From assembly GCF_900461105.1 (NCBI RefSeq), contig NZ_UFWZ01000001.1, forward strand, positions 2,879,001 through 2,943,000: a DNA stretch of 64,000 nucleotides, read 5' to 3'. This document shows, one piece after another, positions 36,649 through 46,390 of this stretch. The number at the start of each line of letters is the position of its first letter. The first letter of the stretch is position 1. A program made the translations under genes and the position numbers. Source of the DNA: Clostridium putrefaciens. Lineage in GTDB: Bacteria; Bacillota; Clostridia; Clostridiales; Clostridiaceae. The notes under the pieces are model-generated. The model was not told the origin of the DNA and did not search any database. It saw only the letters and a list, made by a program, of their open reading frames with translations.

Positions 36649-37086
36649 TTACTCTAGTGCAATAAGTTTAACCTTTATTATATTATCTATTGTCTTTATT
36701 TCTTCTAGTATGCTTTTCATATCCACTTTCATCTCTGATATATCAAAAGTAATCGTTACATTTGCTGCATTATTTATAGGTATGTCTTGATTTATGGTCA
36801 TAATATTCCCTTTGTTTTCTGCTATTTTATCTAATATTCTAGATAACGTTCCAGACTCATGGGCTATAAGAAGGGCAATCGTAGCCTTTTGTCCCTTCAT
36901 GTTATCTGACATAGAAAACACATTATCCTTATACTTATAATATGCGCTTCTACTTATACCAACTTCTTTTACCCCTTCCGATATATCCTTAACCTTCCCT
37001 GTGTATATGAGCTCTTTCACTTGAATTACCTTTTGAAAAACTCCTGGTAATACCTTGATGTTAACAATAAAAAACTTTTCATTCAT
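36649..37086 (-). CDS. ACT domain protein, PheB/UPF0735 family
   Basis: The 145-residue protein has an N-terminal region with a helix-turn-helix-like stretch (about 25-55, KVKDISEGVKEVGISRSAYYKYKD) and a C-terminal ACT domain (about 70-143, ATIALLIAHESGTLSRIL and NAANVTITFDIS), which usually binds an amino acid. Members were named PheB from a link with phenylalanine biosynthesis, but the function is not settled. It is downstream of tdh by 35 bases and probably in the kbl-tdh operon, so it may sense threonine, glycine or a related amino acid; that is inference. An AGAGGAA site precedes the ATG. Confidence 0.88.
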   Translation of the reverse strand: MNEKFFIVNIKVLPGVFQKVIQVKELIYTGKVKDISEGVKEVGISRSAYYKYKDNVFSMSDNMKGQKATIALLIAHESGTLSRILDKIAENKGNIMTINQDIPINNAANVTITFDISEMKVDMKSILEEIKTIDNIIKVKLIALE

Positions 37087-37121
37087 AATATTCCTCTAAA
37101 TAAGATAAATATAAATTTTAT

Positions 37122-38078
37122 CTATCTTATATTCAACTTTTTAGCTAATTTTTGAAGCATGTCTTGTGTCATATTTTCTAAATCATACTTTGCATTAAAT
37201 CCCCACTCCGCTTTAGCCGCTGAACAATCTATAGAATTAGGCCATGAATTTGCGATTGCTTGCCTTACAGGATCTACATCATAATTCATAGTAAAGTTTG
37301 GTATATGTTTTTTTATTTCATTTGCTAGCATCGAAGGTTCAAAGCTCATAGCGGTGATATTAAATGCATTTCTGTGAATAAGTTTTGATGAATCTGCTTC
37401 TAAAAGTGTTACTATAGCATTTAATGCATCTGGCATATACATCATATCCATATATGTGTTTTCTGCTATATAAGATGTATATTTTCCCTCTTCAAGTGCT
37501 TTGTAGTATATATCTACTGCATAATCAGTAGTTCCCCCACCTGGAGCTGTTGCATAAGATATTAATCCAGGGAACCTTACTCCTCTAGTATCTACCCCAA
37601 ATCTTTTAAAATAATAGTCACATAATACTTCCCCTGAAACCTTAGTTACTCCATACATAGTTTCTGGTCTTTGAATGGTATCTTGTGGTGTGTTATCTTT
37701 TGGTGTATTAGGTCCAAATGCACCTATAGAGCTTGGTGTAAAAAAGGAACACTTTAACTCCCTAGCAACTTCTAAAGCATTAAATAGTCCTCCCATGTTT
37801 ATTTCCCAGGCAAGAACTGGCTTAGCTTCTGCTACTGCTGATAATAAAGCTGCAAGATGCACTATTGTGTCTACTTCGTGTTTTTTCGCAACCTCTGCCA
37901 TCTTTTTAGCATTTAAAACATCTAGTACTTCAAATGGACCAGATTCTACTGCTGGATTTCCATCTATTCGTCTTATATCTGTTGCAATTACATTATCATT
38001 ACCATATATATTTCTCATGTGCATTACTAATTCAGAACCAATTTGTCCAAGGGCCCCTGTAACTAATATCTTCTTCAT
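37122..38078 (-). CDS. L-threonine 3-dehydrogenase (SDR/epimerase type)
   Basis: This 318-residue NAD-dependent short-chain enzyme oxidises L-threonine to 2-amino-3-ketobutyrate. It has the Rossmann loop TGALGQIGSEL (about residues 6-16), VIATDIRR, the catalytic Tyr-Lys pair in MYGVTKVSGE, and the RFPGLIS and APGGGTTDYAVD segments seen in the epimerase-like Tdh group, unrelated to zinc-dependent Tdh. It follows kbl by 27 bases, which carries the next step, so the pair forms the threonine-to-glycine pathway. Confidence 0.92.
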   Translation of the reverse strand: MKKILVTGALGQIGSELVMHMRNIYGNDNVIATDIRRIDGNPAVESGPFEVLDVLNAKKMAEVAKKHEVDTIVHLAALLSAVAEAKPVLAWEINMGGLFNALEVARELKCSFFTPSSIGAFGPNTPKDNTPQDTIQRPETMYGVTKVSGEVLCDYYFKRFGVDTRGVRFPGLISYATAPGGGTTDYAVDIYYKALEEGKYTSYIAENTYMDMMYMPDALNAIVTLLEADSSKLIHRNAFNITAMSFEPSMLANEIKKHIPNFTMNYDVDPVRQAIANSWPNSIDCSAAKAEWGFNAKYDLENMTQDMLQKLAKKLNIR

Positions 38079-38105
38079 AATAATCCTCCTAAAATTTAGT
38101 TGAAA

Positions 38106-39299
38106 CTATTTAATTACGCCTAATTCCTTACCAACCTTTTCATATATAGCTAATGCCTTATCTAACATTTCCTTTGTATGAGCTGCTGTAGGCATATTTC
38201 TAACCCTTCCAGTTCCCATTGGCACTGTTGGGAATACTATAGCTTTAGCGTATACCCCTTCTTCCATTAGCCTTTTACTAAATTGTTGTGCTAACTTTTC
38301 TTCTCCTATTATACATGGAGTTATAGGTGTCTCACTATGACCTATATTAAATCCTAGTTCCTTTAAACCCTTTTTTAAATAGTTTCCATTTTCCCAAACC
38401 TTATCTACAAGATGTGTGCTATTTGTCATTATATTCAACGCTTCAATTATAGCTCCACAGGAAGCTGGTGTTAATGATGTAGAAAATAAGAAAGGTCTAG
38501 CTCTAACTTTTAACCAATCTATTAGATCTTGAGTACCAGCCACGTATCCACCAACTACACCCATAGCTTTTGATAAAGTCCCCATTTGAAAATCTACTTT
38601 ATGAGATAATCCAAAGTGCTTTACTGTTCCAACACCTTTCCCCATAACTCCTGAACCATGAGCATCATCTATATAGCTTATTAGATCAAACTCTTCTGCA
38701 GCTTCTACAAGTCCTGGTAGATTAACAACATCTCCATCCATAGAGAAAACTCCATCACTAATAACCATTAACTTTTCGTATAAACCACTTTCTCTTGCTT
38801 CTTTTGCTTTTACCTTTAAATCTTGCATATCATTATGCTTATACCTTATAATCTTAGCTCCTGATAATTTACATCCATCTATTATAGATGCATGATTTAA
38901 CTCATCAGATAATATAGCGTCCTTTTTATTCATAACTGCCTGTATAGCCCCTGCATTACAGTTAAATCCTGATTGAAAAGCTATAGAAGCTTCTGTATGT
39001 TTAAATTCAGCTAATCTTTTTTCAAGCTCTTCATGTATTTTTAAAGTTCCATTTATGGTTCTAACTGCGCCTGCACCTACACCATATTTATTAGTAGCTT
39101 TAATAGATTCTTCTATCATCTTGGCATTGTTAGCTAATCCTAAATAATTATTTGATGATAAATTTATAAGTTCTTTACCTTTAACTTTTATTATTGGTCC
39201 ATTACCACTCTCTAAAACATTAATTTCATTGTATAGACCTTTAGACTTTAAATCGTTTAGATTATCGTTTAGAAACTTTTGTAAGGCTTTGCTTCCCAT
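38106..39299 (-). CDS. kbl: Glycine C-acetyltransferase (2-amino-3-ketobutyrate CoA ligase)
   Basis: Kbl cleaves 2-amino-3-ketobutyrate with CoA to glycine and acetyl-CoA, using PLP. The 397-residue protein is of the alpha-oxoamine synthase family, with [31 protein letters not shown]-like [22 protein letters not shown] and the PLP Lys in GTLSKAMG. Length and motifs match Kbl rather than BioF (which differs in the substrate loop), and the neighbouring tdh settles it. An AAGGAGG site precedes the ATG. Confidence 0.94.
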   Translation of the reverse strand: MGSKALQKFLNDNLNDLKSKGLYNEINVLESGNGPIIKVKGKELINLSSNNYLGLANNAKMIEESIKATNKYGVGAGAVRTINGTLKIHEELEKRLAEFKHTEASIAFQSGFNCNAGAIQAVMNKKDAILSDELNHASIIDGCKLSGAKIIRYKHNDMQDLKVKAKEARESGLYEKLMVISDGVFSMDGDVVNLPGLVEAAEEFDLISYIDDAHGSGVMGKGVGTVKHFGLSHKVDFQMGTLSKAMGVVGGYVAGTQDLIDWLKVRARPFLFSTSLTPASCGAIIEALNIMTNSTHLVDKVWENGNYLKKGLKELGFNIGHSETPITPCIIGEEKLAQQFSKRLMEEGVYAKAIVFPTVPMGTGRVRNMPTAAHTKEMLDKALAIYEKVGKELGVIK

Positions 39300-39697
39300 A
39301 TCATGTCCTCCTTATATTTAGGTTTATTCCGTAATATTGTTTCTCTGTGAGATACAATATTTATCTTATGTATATGGATATTATATCAAACTTATTATCA
39401 CATATCCATAGTCTAATTTCCTTAAAATACTTAAACATATTCCCTTATACTTCTATTTACTACTTCTTACTGCCGTTTAAAAACGTTTTCACTTCGTTAT
39501 ACCTTTTCTATTTATAATGAAGTAAAATGCATTTTATAATTTGACTTTATATACTATATACTATATATTAATACTTGACATATATTCAGAATATTTTAAT
39601 AAGTGTATGTTTTATTATCTTTATTTCATTTTTAAACCTAACCTTTATAACCTTTTATAATATTTATAATATTAATAATTTTTAAGGAGTGATTTAA
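39300..39697. promoter_or_regulatory. Divergent control region kbl / symporter with cre- and CodY-like sites
   Basis: This 398-base region lies between kbl and the divergent transporter gene. A cre-like sequence TGAAAACGTTTTTA (minus strand, 39491-39478) is one mismatch from the CcpA consensus. A palindrome TATATTCAGAATATT (39581-39595) matches the CodY box AATTTTCWGAAAATT at 12 of 15 positions and overlaps the region after TTGACA (39575-39580), which would be a plus-strand -35, though the -10 is poor. No small ORF is supported. Confidence 0.4.
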
Positions 39698-40885
39698 TTG
39701 GACAAGACAAAAAAAATCGGACTTATACCTAAACTTATTGCTGCTATTATACTAGGTATACTTATTGGAAAGTTTATGCCTGAAGTTGTTGTAAGGGTAT
39801 TCGTTACCTTTAGTTCTATCTTTGGTAACTTTTTAGGATTCCTTATCCCTTTAATAATTCTCGGTTTCATAGTATCTGGTATAGCAGACCTTGGTAGCAA
39901 TGCTGGTAAACTTCTTGGTATTACAGCTGGTATCGCATACGTATCAACATTAATTGCTGGACTTTTTGCTTACATAGTTGGTGTAAATATCTTCCCTAGT
40001 TTCATTAAAGCAACTAATATGATAAGTGATGCTGTAAATCCAGAAGAACATCTTTTGAAACCTTTCTTTACTATCGAAATGGATCCAATAATGACCGTTA
40101 TGAGTGCCTTAGTTTTTGCCTTTTTATTAGGCCTTGGAATAGCTGCTGTAAAAGGTGACGGGCTTCGTAAGATTGCTTTTGAATTTCAACAAATAGTTGA
40201 TAAAACAATTTCCAATGTTATTATACCTTTACTTCCAATCTACATCCTTAGCATATTTGCTAATATGACTTATGCAGGTGAGGTTGGACGAATTATATCT
40301 GTATTCTGGAAGGTATTCTTAATAGTTATTGCAATGCACTTTTTAATAATATTAATTCAATTTTCTATTGCTGGAGCTATATCAAAGAAAAATGCATTTA
40401 GCATGATAAAAAATCAAGTTCCAGGTTACTTAACTGCAATAGGAACTCAATCTTCAGCCGCTACCATACCTGTAAATTTAAAGTGTGCTGAAAATAATGG
40501 TGTATCTAAAGAAATTAGAGAGTTTGTAGTTCCTTTATGTGCAACTATACATTTATCTGGAAGTACAATTACTCTTACCTCTTGTGCTATGGCTGTTATG
40601 ATGTTAAATAGTGTTAGTTTTACATTACCTCAAATGCTAGGATTTGTTGCAATGTTAGGTGTAACAATGGTTGCAGCTCCTGGTGTTCCTGGTGGAGCTG
40701 TAATGGCTGCACTTGGTGTGTTACAAACTAACCTTCACTTTACGGAAGCGCAACTTGCACTAATGATAGCTCTTTATATAACTCAAGATAGCTTCGGTAC
40801 AGCTTGCAATATTTCTGGTGATAACGCAATTGCAGTAATAGTAGATAGTATATATAATAAAAAGAAAAAATTATCTAGATCTTAA
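39698..40885 (+). CDS. Dicarboxylate/amino acid:cation symporter (DAACS)
   Basis: The 395-residue, eight-helix transporter of the GltP/SstT fold imports an acidic or small neutral amino acid or dicarboxylate with Na+ or H+. It has PKLIAAIILGILIGKFMP, the hairpin loop region with TQSSAATIPVNL, and TLTSCAM and QDSFGTACNISGDNAI near the substrate site. The serine-rich hairpin resembles the serine/threonine transporter SstT (MSA/TQSS motif), which would suit the neighbouring threonine-degradation genes. The TTG at 39698 follows AAGGAG at good distance. Substrate is inference. Confidence 0.88.
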   Translation: MDKTKKIGLIPKLIAAIILGILIGKFMPEVVVRVFVTFSSIFGNFLGFLIPLIILGFIVSGIADLGSNAGKLLGITAGIAYVSTLIAGLFAYIVGVNIFPSFIKATNMISDAVNPEEHLLKPFFTIEMDPIMTVMSALVFAFLLGLGIAAVKGDGLRKIAFEFQQIVDKTISNVIIPLLPIYILSIFANMTYAGEVGRIISVFWKVFLIVIAMHFLIILIQFSIAGAISKKNAFSMIKNQVPGYLTAIGTQSSAATIPVNLKCAENNGVSKEIREFVVPLCATIHLSGSTITLTSCAMAVMMLNSVSFTLPQMLGFVAMLGVTMVAAPGVPGGAVMAALGVLQTNLHFTEAQLALMIALYITQDSFGTACNISGDNAIAVIVDSIYNKKKKLSRS

Positions 40886-40921
40886 TATATATGTAACTAA
40901 ATATAGTTATTCTTTAAATTT

Positions 40922-40967
40922 AAATAGCAATAAGTAGAAGTAACAACACCTTCTCTTATTGCTATTT
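40922..40967 (+). terminator. Terminator after the symporter gene
   Basis: AAATAGCAATAAGTAGAAG pairs with CTTCTCTTATTGCTATTT with one bulge, followed by TTGTTT, 36 bases past the stop codon. Confidence 0.8.
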
Positions 40968-41062
40968 TGTTTAAATAATCTTATCTTTTTAGTAACTAAT
41001 CTATTTTAAAAGTGGCATATATAATATAATGGTTACAGTATTAGCGTTAAGGAGGTTTTTTC

Positions 41063-42415
41063 TTGTTTAAATATCAAAAATCTGACCTAAAGGATGTTCT
41101 AGAGTTAGCGCTACCTGCTGTAGGTGAAAACATATTATATATGATGGTATGGGTGTTCGATACAATGATGGTAGGTCGTTATGGCGGGAACGTTGCTGTA
41201 AGTAGTGTTGGTCTTGGCTCTGAATTAATGTATGGATTTTCTAATATCTTCATAGCAGTAGGTATCGGTGTAGGTATAACCTCTCTGGTTGCTAGAAGGG
41301 TTGGAGCAAATTTAAAATCCGCAGCTGAGGAATATTTAACTTTAGGTTTTATTATTGGAAGTATTCTATCTTTTATAGGATTCTTAATATTTTTTCTTGG
41401 AAGTACTAAATTACTTTCCATTACCGGTGCAGATGAAAATGTAATAGCTATGGGTGCGCCTTATATGAGAATAGCTTCTATAGGAATATTTTTTAATATG
41501 TTAATGATTTTATTAAATTCTTCATTAAGAGGCTATGGAAATACTAAGACTCCACTTGCAGCATCGATACTTATAAATATAGTAAATATAACTTTAGATT
41601 ATGGACTTATATTTGGTAATCTCGGGCTTCCAGAGCTTGGCATACGCGGGGCTGCTATAGCTACCACTATAGCTCAATTCCTAGGATTCTTATTCATATT
41701 ACGCTATGTTATACGTAAATCCCCTATAAAACCTAGGATTAAATATGTGAAAAAGATAAAATTGTATAACTTTAGAGATTTACTTCGATTATCTATTCCT
41801 TCTTCTATGCAAGAAGCAGCCTTTACTACAAGTAGAATTATAAGCAATCTAATGGTAATTAGTATGGGCACAGTAGCCTTTGCAGCTAACCAAATAACAA
41901 CTACCATAGAGTCCATATCTTTTATGCCAGGTTGGGGATTCGCTGTTGCCGCAACCACCTTAGTTGGTCATAAGGTTGGGGAAGGCAATTTACAAAAGGC
42001 AGAAAGGTATGCAAAGTTATCTATGATTTTAGGAACCTCATTTATGATTATGTCTTCCTTGTTATTTTTGATAATACCAAATGGGCTCATTAAGTTATTT
42101 ATAAGTCCTAATGAGGTAGATGTTATAAGCCTTGGAACACTTTGCCTTATGATAGCAGCTATAGAACAACCATTTATGGCTGTTTCCATGATAGCTGGAG
42201 GGGCTTTCAAAGGCCTTGGAAATACCAAGACACCCTTTAAGGTTTCTATAATATCTAGCTGGATAATAAGGCTCCCCCTTATGTATATTGTTATATATAA
42301 ACTACATCTAAATGTAGCTTGGGTATGGATTGTAACTTCTGTGCAGTGGATATTTGATGGAAGTATAATATATTACTTTTACAAAAAGAATCTCAACAAA
42401 AACTTGGTTAAATAA
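41063..42415 (+). CDS. MATE-family efflux transporter (NorM-like)
   Basis: The 450-residue membrane protein has twelve predicted helices in two homologous halves. Motifs such as LALPAVGENILYMMVWVFDT, GVGITSLVARR, NSSLRGYGNTKTP and the mirrored AGGAFKGLGNTKTP typify the MATE superfamily, which exports cationic drugs or metabolites against Na+ or H+. The start is TTG at 41063 with an AAGGAGG site 7 bases upstream. It has its own terminator and appears monocistronic; no regulator lies next to it, unlike the second MATE gene in this window. Confidence 0.9.
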   Translation: MFKYQKSDLKDVLELALPAVGENILYMMVWVFDTMMVGRYGGNVAVSSVGLGSELMYGFSNIFIAVGIGVGITSLVARRVGANLKSAAEEYLTLGFIIGSILSFIGFLIFFLGSTKLLSITGADENVIAMGAPYMRIASIGIFFNMLMILLNSSLRGYGNTKTPLAASILINIVNITLDYGLIFGNLGLPELGIRGAAIATTIAQFLGFLFILRYVIRKSPIKPRIKYVKKIKLYNFRDLLRLSIPSSMQEAAFTTSRIISNLMVISMGTVAFAANQITTTIESISFMPGWGFAVAATTLVGHKVGEGNLQKAERYAKLSMILGTSFMIMSSLLFLIIPNGLIKLFISPNEVDVISLGTLCLMIAAIEQPFMAVSMIAGGAFKGLGNTKTPFKVSIISSWIIRLPLMYIVIYKLHLNVAWVWIVTSVQWIFDGSIIYYFYKKNLNKNLVK

Positions 42416-42454
42416 AATAGATTTATCTAAACATACTTATATACTTATAAACAT

Positions 42455-42499
42455 AAAGCAGCTGTTTTAACAAAATTCATGTTAAATACAGCTGCTTTA
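42455..42499. terminator. Bidirectional terminator MATE gene / ABC permease
   Basis: AAAGCAGCTGT and ACAGCTGCTTT form an 11-bp stem extended by a second inner stem TTTAAC/GTTAAA; A and T runs flank it between convergent genes. Confidence 0.85.
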
Positions 42500-42509
42500 T
42501 TTATATAGC

Positions 42510-44174
42510 TTATTCTATTCTTCCATATACTTCCTGACCCTTACCATTTATATAATAAATAAGTAAAGCAATTATTAATGATATTACCAAAGTCAAAGAT
42601 ATAAATCCTATTAATAATGTTGGCTCTAATTTTAAGAATAAGTATATGTTTAATCCACCAATTAAAATTGATATTACAAAGCTTATAAATGAATTAAGAT
42701 TTTGTTTAACTGCCTTTTGTTCATTATCCCAGTTAAGTTTTGGTCTATTTGTATCTATAATAACACCTAGGGTAGAGGTAAAAATACTTCCTAATATAGA
42801 TATTATAAATATAGATATAACAAGACTAAATGGAAGCTTTAATATAATTATCATTGCCGTAATTAATATAATGCTTATCATATTTACAATAACAGAAGAT
42901 ATTATTTTAGAAAATATCTGTTCTCTATAAGTAATTGGTATATACTTATTTATAAACATAAGCTCTCCTTCTCTTGATATAGCCGTAGAAGCCATAGCAT
43001 TAGAACCACTTATAAATAAAATTACGCTAAAGGATACACCGAAAATAATACCTAGCAACTTAGGATCCTTTACATCACCTGTAACCTTTGTTATCATCTG
43101 TATATTTTTAGGATCCATAAGTCCATATACCATCATAAATATAGGAAATACAATGCTCCCAACTACACAATTTAATAAGAATGCTGGTGTTCTAAATACA
43201 ACCCTTAATTCCTTTATTACATAGGACTTTATTTTTGAATTTTCAGAGGTTATTTTATCAAGTTCTGTAGATTTCAATTCCTTCCTTTTAGAAAAGGATT
43301 CAGATGACCCCATTACTCCTTTAAAATAAAGTATTTTTGCTAGTATCATAAATATTGCAAAAGATATTACAGTTATTAGTACAAATAATAATAAGTTCAC
43401 AATACCTTTACTTGTGGAAGTTGAAACTAAGGATAACGCTGCTAATTTAGATGTAGGAAACATGCCACTTAAAAGGTTCATCATGGAATTATTACCCTTA
43501 GATAAAACCTCAAGTAAGTTTTCTTGTCCCATACTAGATGAACTAGCTTTTTGAACTAAAAGATTTACTCCAAGTCCTGAAAATATAGCAAGTATACCCC
43601 CAACAACTCTAAAAGCATCCTTATGTCTTCCAAGGTTCGTAAACCTCATGATAACCATATTAAGCATTGAAGCTAACACTAATGGCATAACGGGTAGAAG
43701 TAAAAATATAATTATAGAAATAAACCAATAACTTATTCCCGTATTAGCTTTTACGCCATAACCAATGAGTACAGGTAAAAGCACAATAACCTCAGTTAAA
43801 TATTCATATATTAAAACTGTTATAAACTTAGCTGAAAGTATTTCATGCGCTTTTAAAGGTAATGGTAAAAGAGCCTCAATGTCCTTAGAAAAGTAAAATG
43901 TAGTCAGCACATATATAATTCCAAATATAAAAATAATGAAGCTAACCATAGAAAATGCTAGGCTCAAAATTATACCCTCTTGTCCAACTGCAGCAACATC
44001 CTTATATACAGATGCTGTAAAGGTACCTATAGGTATCCCTATTGACATTATAAGTATTAATCCTAAAAATATATTTAAGATCATTGATGGAATTCTACTC
44101 TTTCTCTTTCTCTTTCCTTCACTACCGCTTCCATTTTTAAACAATACCTTAATCAATATAAATATTTTACTCAT
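42510..44174 (-). CDS. ABC-2 type transporter permease
   Basis: The 554-residue integral membrane protein has about twelve hydrophobic segments and a cytoplasmic N-terminus rich in Lys/Arg (GSGSEGKRKRKSR). It resembles the large YhaP/EcsB-like ABC-2 exporter permeases of clostridia, for instance the phrase ALLPLPLKAHEIL before helix 3. It starts inside the last codons of the ATPase gene (8-base overlap), with GGAGATG as binding site, so both are made together. The exported substrate cannot be inferred; candidates are lipids, antibiotics or peptides. Confidence 0.85.
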   Translation of the reverse strand: MSKIFILIKVLFKNGSGSEGKRKRKSRIPSMILNIFLGLILIMSIGIPIGTFTASVYKDVAAVGQEGIILSLAFSMVSFIIFIFGIIYVLTTFYFSKDIEALLPLPLKAHEILSAKFITVLIYEYLTEVIVLLPVLIGYGVKANTGISYWFISIIIFLLLPVMPLVLASMLNMVIMRFTNLGRHKDAFRVVGGILAIFSGLGVNLLVQKASSSSMGQENLLEVLSKGNNSMMNLLSGMFPTSKLAALSLVSTSTSKGIVNLLLFVLITVISFAIFMILAKILYFKGVMGSSESFSKRKELKSTELDKITSENSKIKSYVIKELRVVFRTPAFLLNCVVGSIVFPIFMMVYGLMDPKNIQMITKVTGDVKDPKLLGIIFGVSFSVILFISGSNAMASTAISREGELMFINKYIPITYREQIFSKIISSVIVNMISIILITAMIIILKLPFSLVISIFIISILGSIFTSTLGVIIDTNRPKLNWDNEQKAVKQNLNSFISFVISILIGGLNIYLFLKLEPTLLIGFISLTLVISLIIALLIYYINGKGQEVYGRIE

Positions 44175-44892
44175 TTTCAGTCATCTCCAAGAATATATTT
44201 TCTAATGAAGAATTTTCTTTCATGTGTTCTTTTATTTCTTGAAGTGTTCCACAAAATAATATCTTACCTTTATTTATTATTGCTACTCTATCACAAACCT
44301 TTTCCGCAACCTCAAGTACATGCGTAGAGAAAAATACCGTATTACCGGAAGATGCATGTTCTTTCATCATCTCTTTTAACATATATGAAGACTTTGGATC
44401 AAGCCCTGTAAGTGGCTCATCTAATATCCATATAGACGGATTATGTATAAGCACTGCCATTATAACTATCTTCTGCCTCATACCGTGTGAGTAACTTTGT
44501 ATTTTATCACCTAGAGCATCACTCATCTCAAACCTACGAGCTAGATTTTGAATCCTCTCTTTCCTTAAAGCTTTTGGAACTTCGTATAAATCAGCCATAA
44601 AATTAAGATACTCAATGCCTTTTAATCTTAAAAACATGTCTGGATTATCAGGTACAAATCCAAATTGCTTTTTAGCCTCTATTGCATTTTCCTTTATATT
44701 TATACCATTTAGCTTTATCTCACCTGAATCATGACTTATAATACCTGTCATCATTTTTATTGCTGTAGTTTTACCAGCACCATTTGGACCTAAAAACCCA
44801 AATATTTCTCCATCCTTTATGGTTATATTTATTCCATCTACAGCTTTGGTTGTTCCATTGTAACTTTTACTTACATTATTAAGTTCTATCAT
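44167..44892 (-). CDS. ABC transporter ATP-binding protein
   Basis: The 241-residue nucleotide-binding protein has Walker A GPNGAGKTT (about residues 35-43), the Q loop in QFGFVPDNPDM, a signature reading YSHGMRQKI (SHGMRQK replaces LSGGQ, common in the ABC-2/bacitracin-resistance type), Walker B WILDEPLTGLDP and the H-loop STH. It works with the overlapping permease gene in export. The GGAGGAGAT site precedes the ATG. The pair has no regulator directly attached. Confidence 0.93.
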   Translation of the reverse strand: MIELNNVSKSYNGTTKAVDGINITIKDGEIFGFLGPNGAGKTTAIKMMTGIISHDSGEIKLNGINIKENAIEAKKQFGFVPDNPDMFLRLKGIEYLNFMADLYEVPKALRKERIQNLARRFEMSDALGDKIQSYSHGMRQKIVIMAVLIHNPSIWILDEPLTGLDPKSSYMLKEMMKEHASSGNTVFFSTHVLEVAEKVCDRVAIINKGKILFCGTLQEIKEHMKENSSLENIFLEMTENE

Positions 44893-44972
44893 ATTTAATC
44901 TCCTCCTCCATATTATGTATGTATTATATATAAGTCTATATTAAATCTTATCCGTTATCAACATTTAAAAAC

Positions 44973-45007
44973 ACGCACCAAGTGGTACCATATATCCCTT
45001 AGTGCGT
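44973..45007. terminator. Terminator after spmB
   Basis: ACGCACCAAG and CTTAGTGCGT form a 10-bp stem (one G-T pair) with a loop containing the palindrome TGGTACCA; on the minus strand GTTTTTAA follows. It ends the spmAB transcript. Confidence 0.7.
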
Positions 45008-45062
45008 ATTGTTAAACCCTTCCTTTGTTTTTCATATTAATTTAACTTAATACCGATATAAG

Positions 45063-45587
45063 TTAGCTAAAATATAAATTAACTAAAGTCACAGATATTA
45101 TTATAGCTGTTATATCCGCCATAATAGCTGCCCATAAAGTATGCCTTATCTTTTTTACTCCAACTGCACCAAAATATACAGTTATAGTATAAAATATAGT
45201 TTCTGTTGATCCCATAAGTATTGAAGCTATAAGTCCTATTTTACTATCTACTCCATATTCTCTAATAGTTTCAGTAAATACTCCTAAAGCCCCACTCCCT
45301 GAAAGTGGTTTTATAAATATTAATGGTACGAGTTCTGCAGGAACACCTATTAAACTCATTATAGGCTTAAATACCCTTACCAATAGATCTAAGGCACCTG
45401 ACTGCCTAAATACAGTTACCGCTAAAAGCATAGCTAAAAGATATGGAAATATCCTAAAGCAAACACTTACTCCATCCTTTGCCCCCTCAACAAAACACTC
45501 ATATATCTTTACGCCCTTTATCCCACCATAACCTACTATAGCTAATATAATTATAGGTATAATTCCTTTAAACATATATGAAATCAT
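45063..45587 (-). CDS. spmB: Spore maturation protein B
   Basis: SpmB, with SpmA, is needed for normal spore core dehydration and heat resistance in Bacillus and Clostridium perfringens. The 174-residue membrane protein has a nucleoside-recognition (Gate) domain with FRIFPYLLAMLLAVTVF, GAL..LLVRVFKPIMSLIGVP, the FIKPLSGSGALGVF segment and MGSTETIFYTITVYFG. AGGTGA precedes the ATG, 16 bases after spmA. It should be made in the sporulating cell; I see no firm sporulation promoter. Confidence 0.94.
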   Translation of the reverse strand: MISYMFKGIIPIIILAIVGYGGIKGVKIYECFVEGAKDGVSVCFRIFPYLLAMLLAVTVFRQSGALDLLVRVFKPIMSLIGVPAELVPLIFIKPLSGSGALGVFTETIREYGVDSKIGLIASILMGSTETIFYTITVYFGAVGVKKIRHTLWAAIMADITAIIISVTLVNLYFS

Positions 45588-45603
45588 AATTATTCACCTC
45601 ACC

Positions 45604-46179
45604 TTAAAAAAACTTTTCTAATATTTTACAACAAATTATACCTACCATAGCCGCAATTGATGTAGTTATAATTACAGGTACTATTATAATTGCAGCATTG
45701 CTTGATCCTTCAACTGCCCTTAACGATATTACAGTGGTTGGAATTAATTGAATGCAAGCAGCATTAAGTACTAGAAATAATGCCATATCGTTACTTGCTG
45801 TATCACCATGGTTATTTAATTCTTGGAGCCTTTCCATTGCCTTAATTCCAAAGGGAGTTGCAGCATTTGATAATCCCATAATATTAGCACTTAAATTCAT
45901 AACAATTGCACCTAAGGCCTTCTCATCTTTTGCAGCATCTTTAAATAAGATCTTTAATATAGGTAAAAGTAACCTTGATATCTTTTCTGTAAGACCACTT
46001 TTTTCTGCTATTTTCATTATTCCAGACCAAAGGCTAATAATACCTAAAAGTCCTATTGTAAGATTTACAGTAGAGCTAGAAGAATCTATAATTGCTTTAG
46101 ATATTATTTCAGCCTTACCAAATAACAGCCCCCAAATTATACTTACAACTATCATAAAAAACCAAATGTAATTAATCAT
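45604..46179 (-). CDS. spmA: Spore maturation protein A
   Basis: The 191-residue partner of SpmB also carries a Gate domain, with helices around MINYIWFFMIVVSIIWGL, LGIISLWSGIMKIAEKSGL, the conserved NLSANIMGLSNAATPFGIKA and LNAACIQLIPTTVISLR. It lies directly upstream of spmB in the usual spmAB order, preceded by GGAGGTAAC. The pair is thought to form a membrane complex in spore maturation; both are conserved in spore formers and absent from non-spore-forming relatives, which supports that this host forms spores. Confidence 0.95.
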   Translation of the reverse strand: MINYIWFFMIVVSIIWGLLFGKAEIISKAIIDSSSSTVNLTIGLLGIISLWSGIMKIAEKSGLTEKISRLLLPILKILFKDAAKDEKALGAIVMNLSANIMGLSNAATPFGIKAMERLQELNNHGDTASNDMALFLVLNAACIQLIPTTVISLRAVEGSSNAAIIIVPVIITTSIAAMVGIICCKILEKFF

Positions 46180-46390
46180 GTTACCTCCAATCTTAATGCT
46201 AACTTATATAATTTAAGTCACATATTTTATAATACTTGATTAATATATATGATTACTTTAAAGTCTTAAGAAGGTTAAAATTTAAATACAATAGTTGCAT
46301 TTAAAATATAATAGTGCTACCATAAAAGTTGTATAAATGTTAAAATATCAATATAAATTGATTATATATGAAAGGTTTGTTTAGATAATT

